64,000 nt of DNA from Cyanosarcina radialis HA8281-LM2 (GTDB taxonomy: Bacteria > Cyanobacteriota > Cyanobacteriia > Cyanobacteriales > CCAP-1448). The position numbers and the translations under genes are program-made. Below are positions 44,085-53,451 of this stretch, one piece after another; the first letter of the stretch is position 1; every line of letters starts with the position of its first letter. The stretch spans positions 1 to 64,000 of the forward strand of contig JAHHHA010000018.1 of assembly GCA_019359615.1 (NCBI GenBank). The letters run 5' to 3'. A model generated the notes under the pieces. That model was not told the origin of the DNA, did not search any database, and saw only the letters and a program-made list of their open reading frames with translations.

Positions 44085-44375
44085 AGTTCGGGAGCATTGG
44101 AAGTCTTATTGGAAGTGTGAAGTGTGGAGCTTAGGAAGTGTTAAGTGTTAAGTGTGGAGTGTTGAGTTAAAAATAACTCCGAACTCCGAACTCCCCTCTC
44201 CACCCTCTTCGCCCTCTTCGCCCTCTTCGCCCTCCTCTCCCTCTCTCCTGCTCCCCAATTCTTAGACTACAGCCTCAAGAGCGATCGTTCCGCAAAAATG
44301 CTGGCAGAGTCTAAAATGAGGCATTATGGCTGGGTTAGTTGGGTTTCCTGCCGTCAACTCAACCTACAGCTATTG
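44085..44375. repeat. Repeat-rich region between htrA and DUF1823
   Basis: AAGTGTTAAGTGTTAAGTGT (44136-44158), close to the block downstream of htrA; CCGAACTCCGAACTCC; a 9-bp tandem CCCTCTTCG, about four copies near 44203-44235; and repeat family G at 44331-44375 (GGGTTAGTTGGGTTTCCTGC...), also found at 57593-57635. Confidence 0.8.
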
Positions 44376-44397
44376 CTCCTCTTGCCTCTTGCTATAT

Positions 44398-44769
44398 ATG
44401 TTCGATCTTCCACCCTTAAATACCGATACTATTTGGGCAATTTTACGCGAAGAAATTGCTGACGATACGGTTAATCAATTAGTCTGGCAATGCCTTGGTT
44501 ATCGATATGACGATAATACGAGTAAATGGGATGCTACCAATGTAGCCGATGAGTGGAAAAACGAGTATCCAGAGCCGCCAGATTTTATCGCTAGCCGCCC
44601 AGCAACGGTAAAACTTACCCGTTCTATTCCACCGGAAAACAAACAGTTATTGAAAGAAGATTTAGGCTTCCAGGGTTATAAATTGGGCGAGTTCGGACCG
44701 AGGCAAACGCGCCGAGCTACAGCAGCTAATTGGTTGTTGAGCTATATGAAAGATAAAGGCGATCGCTAA
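44398..44769 (+). CDS. DUF1823 family protein
   Basis: 123 residues from the ATG at 44398: LPPLNTDTIWAILREEIADD, LVWQCLGYRYD, YPEPPDFIASRPATVKLTRS, then GPRQTRRATAANWLLSYMK. Conserved throughout cyanobacteria and plastid-bearing plants, function unknown. The upstream frame from 44326 is made of repeat family G and is not counted. Confidence 0.9.
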   Translation: MFDLPPLNTDTIWAILREEIADDTVNQLVWQCLGYRYDDNTSKWDATNVADEWKNEYPEPPDFIASRPATVKLTRSIPPENKQLLKEDLGFQGYKLGEFGPRQTRRATAANWLLSYMKDKGDR

Positions 44770-44856
44770 AATTCAATTCGGCTTGTTTCCGTGGGCAGCC
44801 CAGAGGGCTACCCCACAAGAATGGATTTCACTTTATTTAAAGATCGCAGTGAGATG

Positions 44857-45549
44857 ATGAATAAAAAAGTTGGATTTTGGCTGTTATGGTTGGGGTTTAT
44901 AGGCTATGCTTTTTTGCTAGCTCCCCCCATACAACCAAATACTTTAGAACTAATTGCCAATCTTTCTCTAGTCCATTGGGGAAAAATTAACGCTGTGGTA
45001 GTTGCTTTATTCAATTTGATGGGCATTTGGCCGCTGATTTATATTTGTTTAATGCTAATTGACGGTAGAGGGCAAAAAATTCCAGCATGGCTATTTTCTG
45101 TCGTATCGTTTGGCGTGGGAGCGTTTGCCATCTTGCCTTATTTAGCTCTGCGAGAACCATATACAGAATTTAATGGTGAAAAAAATATACTGTTAAAGAT
45201 TTTAGATTCTCGTTGGTTTGGAATTTTGTTGAGTATTGGTGTCTTCGCACTGATTTCCTATGGTTTGATAAATGGAGATTGGCAAGACTTTGTTCGACAA
45301 TGGCAAAGCGATCGCTTTATTCACGTTATGAGTTTAGATTGTTGCTTGTTAAGTCTCTTGTTTCCGGTATTACTAAAAGATGACATGGCGCGGCGAGGAA
45401 TGGATGATTTTCGGATTTTTTGGGCAATATCGATGGTTCCTCTATTGGACCCGCTAGCTTATTTGTGCGTGCGATACGTGCTACCGCACAGGCTAGCGCC
45501 AACGCCTTTGTCAGGAAGCACTGACATAACAAGTATTAAAGTAAAATAG
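44857..45549 (+). CDS. Conserved cyanobacterial membrane protein
   Basis: 230 residues, about six membrane segments (VGFWLLWLGFIGYAFLLAPP; AVVVALFNLMGIWPLIYIC; WLFSVVSFGVGAFAILPYLA and three more). No family named with confidence. Its leader carries a repeat (GGGCAGCCCAGAGGGCTACC, also near 63689), and its last 27 residues are encoded by repeat family A (45471-45505) plus extra sequence, replacing the natural tail. Confidence 0.7.
   Translation: MNKKVGFWLLWLGFIGYAFLLAPPIQPNTLELIANLSLVHWGKINAVVVALFNLMGIWPLIYICLMLIDGRGQKIPAWLFSVVSFGVGAFAILPYLALREPYTEFNGEKNILLKILDSRWFGILLSIGVFALISYGLINGDWQDFVRQWQSDRFIHVMSLDCCLLSLLFPVLLKDDMARRGMDDFRIFWAISMVPLLDPLAYLCVRYVLPHRLAPTPLSGSTDITSIKVK
45471..45505 (+). 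repeat. Dispersed repeat family A within a coding sequence
   Basis: GCGATACGTGCTACCGCACA... It changes the C-terminal end of the membrane protein after LAYLCV. Confidence 0.8.
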
Positions 45550-45596
45550 TCAAAAAGTGTATTGTTCTCTCGCAGTTATCAATCTTGGAGTTAGGA

Positions 45597-45773
45597 ATGC
45601 AATTGCACGATCGTTGGACAAGAGGGCAATTGCTAACTTCTGAAGAACAGCAGCAGTTGGAGAGATGGTATCAACAACAAGATGCCGAAGAAGCTAAACA
45701 GTTGAACTCGGTTGCCCCTACTGCGATCGCTTCAGCTAAATTTCCTTCTTTAGATGGACGCGCCAAGACATAG
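45597..45773 (+). CDS. Small hypothetical protein
   Basis: 58 residues from the ATG at 45597: LHDRWTRGQLLTSEEQQQLE, RWYQQQDAEEAKQL. This 'LHDRxTRGxxLTxEE' opening recurs as a small cyanobacterial protein often next to nuclease or TA genes. The end looks truncated or replaced (FPSLDGRAKT). It lies just upstream of the DUF433/DUF5615 pair but has a 52-bp gap to it. Confidence 0.5.
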   Translation: MQLHDRWTRGQLLTSEEQQQLERWYQQQDAEEAKQLNSVAPTAIASAKFPSLDGRAKT

Positions 45774-45825
45774 GCGCGTAACTTAGGTTAAACTATTCCC
45801 TATAGAGGGAAAGGTTTAGCTAAAT

Positions 45826-46362
45826 ATGGAAGCGATATTCACCCCCACCGAAGCCGCCGCTTTTACAGATTTACCGCCTAAGCGGGTTTATAAAGAGTTG
45901 GAGTATAAAGTCATTCAACCTGTAGCCGATGTCCCGCGTCTGTCTTTTGCCGCATTGGTTTATCTTCGCGTCCTCAAAGAAATTAATTTCGAGTTTTCAG
46001 TTACTTTTCGGATGAATCTCTATCAGCGTTTAGTCAAAGCGATAGAAAACCATGCTTCTAATTTAGAGATTGCCAAGTTTTTTATCCTCCAACTAGATGT
46101 CATTACTCAAGAATTATCAAACTCGATCGCTCAATTCGATCGATGGAAATCTCGATTAGTTACTGACCCAAATATTATGGGAGGCGAGGTAGTATTTTCT
46201 AGTTCTCGTCTGTCAGTGCGGCGAATTGGTGGAATGTTAGAACGTGGGGAGTCTGCTGTAACAATTCAAGAAGATTACCCCTATTTATCGTCAGCAGATT
46301 TAAGGTTTGCACTGCTATATGTGAAAGCTTATCCACTGGCAGGAAGACCTAAAAAAGTATGA
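45826..46362 (+). CDS. DUF433 antitoxin
   Basis: 178 residues. A MerR-like N-terminal DNA-binding segment (FTPTEAAAFTDLPPKRVYKE) is followed by the DUF433 C-terminus (LVTDPNIMGGEVVFSSSRLS, VRRIGGMLERGES, then YLSSADLRFALLYVKAYPL). It ends in an ATGA overlap with the toxin. It should bind DNA and the PIN-like partner. Confidence 0.88.
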   Translation: MEAIFTPTEAAAFTDLPPKRVYKELEYKVIQPVADVPRLSFAALVYLRVLKEINFEFSVTFRMNLYQRLVKAIENHASNLEIAKFFILQLDVITQELSNSIAQFDRWKSRLVTDPNIMGGEVVFSSSRLSVRRIGGMLERGESAVTIQEDYPYLSSADLRFALLYVKAYPLAGRPKKV

Positions 46363-46739
46363 GGTTTTTGATAGATGAAGACTTGTCTCCTGCGGTCGCT
46401 CGCTATCTATGTCAAGAGCTTTATATCGACGCAGTGGCGGTGCGAGATAGAGGATTATTGGGAAAAAGCGATCTCGCAGTTCTAGAATATGCCTTCAATG
46501 AAGATCGAATTTTAGTAACAGCAAACATTAGGGATTTTGAGCGATTTGTGCAAACTGTTGAAGTTCATGGAGGAATTGTGTTTCTTGAAGAAGGGGATTT
46601 ACTGCGTTCTGAGCAAATAGAAATTTTAAAAGAAGCAGTGGCAGCGATACAAGAAGAAATAACAACTAGTAAAGATATGATAAATCGAGTGCTTTACATT
46701 TCTATTAGTGGAGCAAAGCGATTTGAAAGCTTGCCTTAA
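46359..46739 (+). CDS. DUF5615 (Mut7-C-like) PIN-type toxin
   Basis: 126 residues: MRFLIDEDLSPAVARYL, AVRDRGLLGKSDLAVLEYA, ILVTANIRDFERF, with DED, D and the N-x-x-D-F acid positions of a PIN-like RNase. Four-nucleotide overlap with DUF433. Intact pair. Confidence 0.88.
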   Translation: MRFLIDEDLSPAVARYLCQELYIDAVAVRDRGLLGKSDLAVLEYAFNEDRILVTANIRDFERFVQTVEVHGGIVFLEEGDLLRSEQIEILKEAVAAIQEEITTSKDMINRVLYISISGAKRFESLP

Positions 46740-46760
46740 ATATTTACCAAGCAAACAACT

Positions 46761-48602
46761 TTAAAACCTAAAAAATAATCTGCCGCCAATTTCATCAGCC
46801 TGATAACCGCTACCGCCACCGCTGGCTGAGATGTTGAAGCGATCGTATTGCAATCGGAAACTTGCTCGATCCGAAATTTGCCAATTCAAACCAGCAGTAA
46901 TATTTAGAGAAAATTCACTATCGCCATCGTTAACTGTTTGTACGCCAAACAAATTTCGAGAAAATAACGTTACCTGTTTATTTAGGGGTAATTCTAAACT
47001 CAATGTGGCTCCATGTTGAACGAATTGAGTTGGGCTAAAGTAGCCTCGATCTAATTGTTTTTCATAGCCAAAATTGCGAAATAAATAGCCGATATCCAAT
47101 CGAAATGGATTGGTAGTTATAACTCGATTAGCAGAAATAAATATTCCATCTCGGCGGTTGAAAGGATCGAAAATAGCTTGTTCTATAGATAAATTTAATT
47201 GAGTTTTAGAATCGAGATTAAAATTGCTACCAAAGCTATAAGCTGTTTGCGTCACTTCATTTTCGACAGAATTTACCGTAGCGCTGACAGCTTGACGGCT
47301 AATTTGCGCTTGAAATCCCAGTCGATCTGTAGGTTGCCAACGGGCACGCACGCCCCAAAGTACCTTGTCGCTATAATCAGTTAAGGCTATAGATCCAGAA
47401 ACTTGCCATTGAGAACTTAAAGTTTGATTTAAACCCAAGCTATAAATAGTCGCACTAGTATCATCAAAGTTAGGTTGACCGATCTGACTTTGAGAAACTT
47501 GCAGTTGCATTTGAGATTGAGGGGCAATAAAAGCATTAAATTCTCCCCTCCAAGTACGATTAGTTAAATTATCGCTATCTGACAGCGAACTGAAACTTAA
47601 TTGGCTGCTAGGTTTGAGATCGGTTTGGATCTGGGCTAAAAGTTTCTTAGCTTCTCGATCGCCTGTTTGAATTAAAGGTTGAATCAATTGTAAGGCTTCC
47701 TTTGTTACTCCTTGCGATCGATAAACCCGTGCCAACCCTACAAGCAATTCTGGCGATTCAGGAAACGATTTTAAGGCAGATTTATAAAGAGCGATCGCTT
47801 TTTGCGATTTCCCCAACCAAAAAGTTACTTCGGCTCTACCAGCTAAAGCTTTCACCGCATCGGGATGCTTGTCGATAATTGCGTTGTAGAGATCTAAAGC
47901 TTCGTTTAACCGATTAGCCCAAGAGGTAAATTGTGCGATTTTTATTTGTACGTCTAAGTTACCTGGATCTGACTCCAAGATTTTTTGATAAACTGCGATC
48001 GCCTCATCAAACTGCTCGTTCCAACTTAAAACTTCCCCTAAACCCAATCGAGCGTTGAGATTGCCAGGATCTCGATCGAGGATATCTTCGTAAGTTGCGA
48101 TCGCGGCGTTTAAATCTCCTTTCCAGCTATAAATTTTAGCTAATTGCAACTTCAACTCTAGATTATCTGGTTCTTCTTTTGCGAGTTCTTCATACAGGCG
48201 AATGCTCTCATCTAATTGGTTATTTAAACTATAGGTAAAAGCCAAACCTTCCCTAGCATCGCGCTGTCGTGGCTCGCTAGCTAAAATTTGTTGGTAGATC
48301 GCGATCGCCCCATCAAAATCTCCCTGACTTCTTAGTTCTCTAGCCGTCCTTAATCGAACGTCTAGATCGGATTCTTGTTGCTCTAAGCTTTCTCGACTGC
48401 TCGGTTTTTCTAATTCTTGGGCTTGAATGGAATTAGTGAAAAATCCACTCAACCCCAACGTACTCAAAAATAGAAATAAAACAATTCTCCACTTTTGCTC
48501 TAAAACCAGCGCAGGCGGGTTTTGTTTGTATAGACGCGATTTCAATCGCCCAGCACTCCAAAGCGAGTATTGTTCGTGTAACTGCGATTTCGCTCTAAAC
48601 AT
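46761..48602 (-). CDS. TPR domain plus YaiO-type outer-membrane beta-barrel protein
   Basis: 613 residues. A signal segment (VLFLFLSTLGLSGFFTNSIQ) starts only near residue 40. Residues about 75-325 hold TPRs (FDGAIAIYQQILASEP; DEAIAVYQKILESDPGN). About 335-613 is beta-rich with alternating aromatic residues and ends GRLFFRF, the C-terminal Phe of an outer-membrane barrel. This is the YaiO arrangement. The ATG at 48602 overlaps the response-regulator stop, which sets the start; the segment before the signal peptide (RLKSRLYKQNPPALV) comes from repeat family D. Confidence 0.83.
   Translation of the reverse strand: MFRAKSQLHEQYSLWSAGRLKSRLYKQNPPALVLEQKWRIVLFLFLSTLGLSGFFTNSIQAQELEKPSSRESLEQQESDLDVRLRTARELRSQGDFDGAIAIYQQILASEPRQRDAREGLAFTYSLNNQLDESIRLYEELAKEEPDNLELKLQLAKIYSWKGDLNAAIATYEDILDRDPGNLNARLGLGEVLSWNEQFDEAIAVYQKILESDPGNLDVQIKIAQFTSWANRLNEALDLYNAIIDKHPDAVKALAGRAEVTFWLGKSQKAIALYKSALKSFPESPELLVGLARVYRSQGVTKEALQLIQPLIQTGDREAKKLLAQIQTDLKPSSQLSFSSLSDSDNLTNRTWRGEFNAFIAPQSQMQLQVSQSQIGQPNFDDTSATIYSLGLNQTLSSQWQVSGSIALTDYSDKVLWGVRARWQPTDRLGFQAQISRQAVSATVNSVENEVTQTAYSFGSNFNLDSKTQLNLSIEQAIFDPFNRRDGIFISANRVITTNPFRLDIGYLFRNFGYEKQLDRGYFSPTQFVQHGATLSLELPLNKQVTLFSRNLFGVQTVNDGDSEFSLNITAGLNWQISDRASFRLQYDRFNISASGGGSGYQADEIGGRLFFRF
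48507..48548. repeat. Dispersed repeat family D within a coding sequence
   Basis: AGCGCAGGCGGGTTTTGTTTGTATAGACGCGATTTCAATC; reverse orientation of the 15815 copy. It adds the pre-signal residues of the YaiO-like protein. Confidence 0.75.
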
Positions 48603-48978
48603 TTTTGGTATATCGTAGAACTCGCCTCAATCTAGCCATCAATTCCTCCGCCCTAAAAGGTTTAGTCACATAATCATCTGCACCCGCATCTAGAGCCTGA
48701 ACTACGTGTTCTTCTGTAGCGTCGGTAGTGATGACGACAATCGGAACTTTCTGCCAGCGATCGTGACTGCGGATGCGAGGAATTAGCTGCAAGCCACTAA
48801 TATATGGCAACATCAGATCTAATAAAATGGCATCAGCTATAACTTCATTTTCCAAGCAATCTAACACTTGACGACCATCTTTTAACCACAACACCTCAAA
48901 TCGATCGCGCTCTAACAGAAACTTTAATAAATCTCCTGTCACTTCATCATCTTCAACTACTAAAATCTGAGGCTTCAT
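48595..48978 (-). CDS. Single-domain response regulator
   Basis: 127 residues from the ATG at 48978. Receiver only: PQILVVEDDEVTGDLLKFLL, DAILLDLMLPYISG (phospho-Asp), VVITTDATEEHVV and YVTKPF (Lys). No output domain. Its last codons overlap the start of the TPR/barrel gene by 8 nt, so the two are coupled. It is divergent from the CHASE2 hybrid kinase at 49154, a likely partner (inference). Confidence 0.93.
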   Translation of the reverse strand: MKPQILVVEDDEVTGDLLKFLLERDRFEVLWLKDGRQVLDCLENEVIADAILLDLMLPYISGLQLIPRIRSHDRWQKVPIVVITTDATEEHVVQALDAGADDYVTKPFRAEELMARLRRVLRYTKNV

Positions 48979-49153
48979 ATTGAATAATTCAAAAGTCAAA
49001 AGTCAAAAATAAAACAACTATTGCCTATAAAGAAAACTGAGGATTTTTAGAAACGCGATCGACCCTTTTATCTGCCGATCGCAACTTTATATTTCATAAT
49101 TTATAATTTAGTATGCCCAGTATAATGAAAAAACATACATCCCGATTAAAGCT

Positions 49154-52100
49154 GTGAAGTGGAAAATCTCGGAAGCAGGATGGCGCTGGCTCCCAGGAGG
49201 AATTTCTGCCTTGGTGATGGCCCTGTTATTCAAGGTCGGGGCTTGGCAGCCTCTCGAACAGATCGCTTACAATGTTCTGTTCCAATCGCGGGGACAACAG
49301 CCATGGGACGATCGAGTAGTGGTGGTAGCCATCGATGATGCTAGCTTGCGCCAGCTAGGACCTCTCCCCTGGCCGAGACAGCGGTATGCCAAACTGTTAG
49401 ATTTACTCTCTCAAGCCCAAGATAACGTAGTAGTCATAGACGTGCTGTTCTCAGAACCCAGCCCGGAAGACGAAGGGCTAGCAACGGCGATTTTCAATCA
49501 TGGGCGAGTAGTATTGGCTGTAGCTGGAGATCCGAGCAAGGAGTTTTTAAGCACTACTGAAAAATTGTCGGAAGCAGCAGTTGCTAAAGGGCACATTCAA
49601 AAGTTTGAAGAATCTGATGGCATTATCCGTTATATCAAACGGGAAATGGAGAAGCGAAAAACCTCAGATGGCTCGCCCGTTATTACCTCAAAAACCCCCC
49701 TAGCTTTGGGTATAGAAGCAATAGGCGCTTATAACGACACCATCAATGCTTACCGCCTTGAAGGCCAACCAGAAAAGCCACAGATCCAACTGCCAAATTT
49801 AGAAGAAAAACTGTGGCTCAATTGGCCGGGAGCAGTTAAAAACTCTCATACTCATTCTTTTGCTGACGTGCTGGCAGGCAAGGTGCCGCTGGCTCAATTT
49901 AAAGATAAATTTATCCTGGTGGGCGCTACAGCTACCGGAGTCGATCCGATCCTCACCCCTTACGATCGCATTCCCCCGGCCAGTGGGGTTTATATGCACG
50001 CCGTCACCATTCAAAACCTGTTGCAAAATAACTTTTTGCAAGTTTTGGTGTCAGAGCCAGTGTGGATAATACCAATTCTGTTGCTGGGAGGGCCGTTATT
50101 AAGTTGGGTAATGAGCCGCCAGCGGGCCGGACAGCGGTTAGCTACCGTACTGTTTCTGACGGTAACTGCTGCTGGAGTTGGCTTTGCCGCCCTCAAGTTT
50201 AATTATTGGATACCCGTTGCTTTTCCCATCGGTTTAGTGACTTTTACCGGGGGCGCAATTGCTTTGAGCCAACGGTTGCGCACCGAATTTTTATTAGAAC
50301 AGCAAATCAAGCAACTTTGGCATACTTATCACATCGATATTGTCGCCCAAAGTCACCCTTCAATTCAAAGTAAATTCGATCGAGATAATAACCCTTCAGG
50401 CTACGTGGGCAAGGTCGATAAGCTGACAGCTTTAGCCGAGCAATTCGGGCGTTCTCAATCGGCCCAAGCTGCGATCGCTCATAGCCTCTCTTTAGGATTG
50501 GTAGCCGCCGAACTTAACGGCCAGGTTTGGTTTTGCAATTCGGTAGCTTCTCAGTGGTTAGGGCTGCACGTGGGAGAATATTTAACCCGGTGTTTGGTTC
50601 CCAATTGGCTCGGCCGTGAAGAATGGGAAACAGCCCTGCAAACCCTCAGTCAAGGGGGTTATGTCGAACCAAAAGAATTACAGTTAGATAGCCGCTGGTT
50701 TCTGCTGAAGCTAGAGCCTTTACTTAACTGGCAAACAATTCAAAATGAATTCAATTCTGGGAAAAATATAGAAGATATTTCGGTAGTTTCAGGAGTTTTG
50801 ATTGCAGTTGAAGACGTAACTGCTAATCGGCAAATGCAAGCCAAGATTTTAGAAGGAGAAATCAGGCGTTCTGAAGAACTAGAACAACAAAATCTGGCTT
50901 TACAAGAAGCCAGAAAATTAGCAGAGTCAGCCGCACGAATCAAAAGTGCTTTCTTAGCCAATATGAGCCATGAAATTCGCACGCCGATGAATGCAGTAGT
51001 CGGGATGACGGGCTTGTTATTAGAAACTCATCTCACCCCAGAACAAAGAGATTTTGTCGAAACTGTTAGAGTCAGCGGCGAAACTTTATTAACTATTATC
51101 AATGAAATTCTAGATTTCTCTAAATTAGAAGCCGGAGAAATGCAACTAGAAATCATTGACTTTAATTTAAATACTTGCGTCGAAGAAGTTACAGAGTTAC
51201 TAGCACCATCCGCTCACAAGAAAGGCATAGAGCTTCTGGGTTTAGTCCCCTACAACGTACCAGTTTATCTGCGAGGAGATCCGACTCGCTTGCGGCAAAT
51301 TTTAACCAATTTGGTTGGTAATGCCATTAAGTTTACTGCGTTGGGTGGAGTAAATATAGAGATAGATTTAGGATCGGAAACGATCGACACGGCTACTATC
51401 CACTGCGCTGTTAAAGATACGGGCATTGGCATTTCAAATGAAAATCAGAAAAAGCTATTTCAATCTTTTTCTCAAGGCGATACCTCTACGACTAGAAAAT
51501 ATGGAGGTACGGGTTTAGGGTTAGCGATTTGCAAGCGATTAATCGAGATGATGGGAGGGGAAATTAAAGTTGAAAGTATTGAAGGACGAGGCTCGACTTT
51601 CTCGTTTACTATTACCTTAAACAAAACTGCACCCTCTACCCTGTTGCCACCGCATCCCAACCTACTTCAAGGAGTGCGGTTGTTGGTGGTAGATGACTAT
51701 CGGGCTACGAGGGAAGCGATCGCATATCATGCTAAAACTTGGGGCATGGAAGTAGAGATAGCAGAAAACGCCAGCATCGCTTGGGAATTGTTACAGGAAG
51801 GAATTACTATAGGTAATCCTTTTGCGATTGCGATCGTCGATTTGCAAATGTCAGATATCGATGGCGAAACCTTAAGCCGCAGAATTAAATCGGATCGCAC
51901 CTTAGCTAGCACGGAGTTAATTTTAACCATCCCCGTAGACGGACACGAACGCGCCAAACAATTAATAGATTCGATCGTTAGCAGCTACTTGGTGAAACCC
52001 ATTAAATCGTCGCGGCTATTCAACAGTTTAGTCAATGCTATTAGTCCTAAAAGTCCGCAACTCCAGGCAACTGCTAATGCGAACGCCACTAATAATGTTA

Positions 52101-53002
52101 GCAGTAATCTCGATTTAGCTACTCAAAATCAACGCGCCAGAGTTAAGATATTGTTAGCTGAAGATAATGCGATTAACCAAAAAGTTGCCCTCACTCAACT
52201 TAAAAGCTTGGGATATATGTCTGAGGTTGCAGTTAATGGAAAAGAAGTTTTAGATAAGTTAGCCAGCAGCGACTACGACATCATTTTAATGGATTGTCAA
52301 ATGCCAATTATCGATGGCTATGAAGCTACCCAAGAAATTCGCGATCGAGAAGGAGAACGCAAACATACGATTATTATTGCCTTAACTGCCAGCGCCATGC
52401 AGGAAGATTTAGATAAATGTATGGCAGTAGGAATGGATGATTTTATCTCTAAACCAGTCCGGAAAGAAGAATTATTGAATCGGTTAGAATATTGGGCAAA
52501 ATTCACGGAAGTTTCGCCAGGATTATCATCTTCCAATCTACTCGATCGAGCCTCAGATCTCAACGGGGATTCCCTTTCTAATAATAAAGTTATTCTTGGC
52601 GATTCTGGAATTGAAAATGGACGGGATAAAATCAGAATTTTAGTAGCCGACGATAACGCTATTAACCAAAAAGTTGCTTTAACTCAACTTAAAAATCTGG
52701 GCTACAAGGCTGAAGTGGTAAATAATGGCAAAGAAGTTTTAGATAAGTTAGCTGGCAACAAATACGATATCATTTTAATGGATTGTCAAATGCCGATCGT
52801 GGATGGTTATGAAGCTACCCAAGAGATTCGCCGTCAGGAAGGAGAAGCCAAACATACAATTATTATTGCCTTAACTGCTAGCACCATGCCAGGAGATTTA
52901 AATAAATGTAAAGCGGTAGGAATGGACGACTTTATCTCGAAACCAGTTCGCAAGGAAGAATTATTAAAGAAACTGGAATATTGGACGACAAGTAATAAGT
53001 AA
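49154..53002 (+). CDS. CHASE2 hybrid histidine kinase with three receiver domains
   Basis: 1282 residues from a GTG at 49154. Extracytoplasmic CHASE2 (about 30-290) between a first membrane segment and three more (about 300-375), a PAS-like part (about 430-560), coiled coil, HisKA with [19 protein letters not shown] (His606), HATPase ([26 protein letters not shown]), then REC1 (about 838-965), REC2 (about 996-1115) and REC3 (about 1157-1280). Each receiver has acidic pocket, Asp and Lys. REC2 and REC3 are about 80% identical (MDCQMPI(I/V)DGYEATQEI). Phosphorelay sensor of an outside cue. Confidence 0.95.
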   Translation: MKWKISEAGWRWLPGGISALVMALLFKVGAWQPLEQIAYNVLFQSRGQQPWDDRVVVVAIDDASLRQLGPLPWPRQRYAKLLDLLSQAQDNVVVIDVLFSEPSPEDEGLATAIFNHGRVVLAVAGDPSKEFLSTTEKLSEAAVAKGHIQKFEESDGIIRYIKREMEKRKTSDGSPVITSKTPLALGIEAIGAYNDTINAYRLEGQPEKPQIQLPNLEEKLWLNWPGAVKNSHTHSFADVLAGKVPLAQFKDKFILVGATATGVDPILTPYDRIPPASGVYMHAVTIQNLLQNNFLQVLVSEPVWIIPILLLGGPLLSWVMSRQRAGQRLATVLFLTVTAAGVGFAALKFNYWIPVAFPIGLVTFTGGAIALSQRLRTEFLLEQQIKQLWHTYHIDIVAQSHPSIQSKFDRDNNPSGYVGKVDKLTALAEQFGRSQSAQAAIAHSLSLGLVAAELNGQVWFCNSVASQWLGLHVGEYLTRCLVPNWLGREEWETALQTLSQGGYVEPKELQLDSRWFLLKLEPLLNWQTIQNEFNSGKNIEDISVVSGVLIAVEDVTANRQMQAKILEGEIRRSEELEQQNLALQEARKLAESAARIKSAFLANMSHEIRTPMNAVVGMTGLLLETHLTPEQRDFVETVRVSGETLLTIINEILDFSKLEAGEMQLEIIDFNLNTCVEEVTELLAPSAHKKGIELLGLVPYNVPVYLRGDPTRLRQILTNLVGNAIKFTALGGVNIEIDLGSETIDTATIHCAVKDTGIGISNENQKKLFQSFSQGDTSTTRKYGGTGLGLAICKRLIEMMGGEIKVESIEGRGSTFSFTITLNKTAPSTLLPPHPNLLQGVRLLVVDDYRATREAIAYHAKTWGMEVEIAENASIAWELLQEGITIGNPFAIAIVDLQMSDIDGETLSRRIKSDRTLASTELILTIPVDGHERAKQLIDSIVSSYLVKPIKSSRLFNSLVNAISPKSPQLQATANANATNNVSSNLDLATQNQRARVKILLAEDNAINQKVALTQLKSLGYMSEVAVNGKEVLDKLASSDYDIILMDCQMPIIDGYEATQEIRDREGERKHTIIIALTASAMQEDLDKCMAVGMDDFISKPVRKEELLNRLEYWAKFTEVSPGLSSSNLLDRASDLNGDSLSNNKVILGDSGIENGRDKIRILVADDNAINQKVALTQLKNLGYKAEVVNNGKEVLDKLAGNKYDIILMDCQMPIVDGYEATQEIRRQEGEAKHTIIIALTASTMPGDLNKCKAVGMDDFISKPVRKEELLKKLEYWTTSNK

Positions 53003-53038
53003 TAAGTAATAGGCTTACAACTGTAGCCACACAGCAAC

Positions 53039-53283
53039 CGCCAGGGGTTCAAAACCCCTGTCTCATAGCTAAAGTCCTCTAAAGAGGACTAGATAATAAC
53101 TGTAGCGTTTCAGTCTAATAAAAAGTGCTTCTAGCTAAGAGTGGATGCAATCGATTTCAGGGGTGGATGAGGATGCTAATTCAAAATGTTTCAAGTTCTC
53201 TGTTAAAACGGACTGAAAAGAAGAGCTTCTCAGTCGGTTTTAACCGACTTGAGCTATTAGCCAGGGGTTGAAAACCCCTGGCG
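53039..53283. repeat. REPIN-like element, copy 2
   Basis: Left arm 53039-53090 (AGGGGTTCAAAACCCCT; AGTCCTCTAAAGAGGACT), right arm 53231-53283 (AGTCGGTTTTAACCGACT; AGGGGTTGAAAACCCCT) inverted. A further partial hairpin lies near 53202. The rest of 53003-53451 has a TAATAAG tandem at 52993-53012 and no ORF. Confidence 0.85.
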
Positions 53284-53451
53284 GGTGGAATAGCCAACTT
53301 TAAATCTGAGAATAATTAGCCTTGCAGCGAAGAAGTCAAAGCATATCGTATCAAACTGAGAATTGCTATCTCTCTCTGCGTTCTACCCTACGGGAAGCCG
53401 CTAGCACGTCTATGTGCCTCTGTGGTTAATTAAAAATTTTATCTCCTGGCT

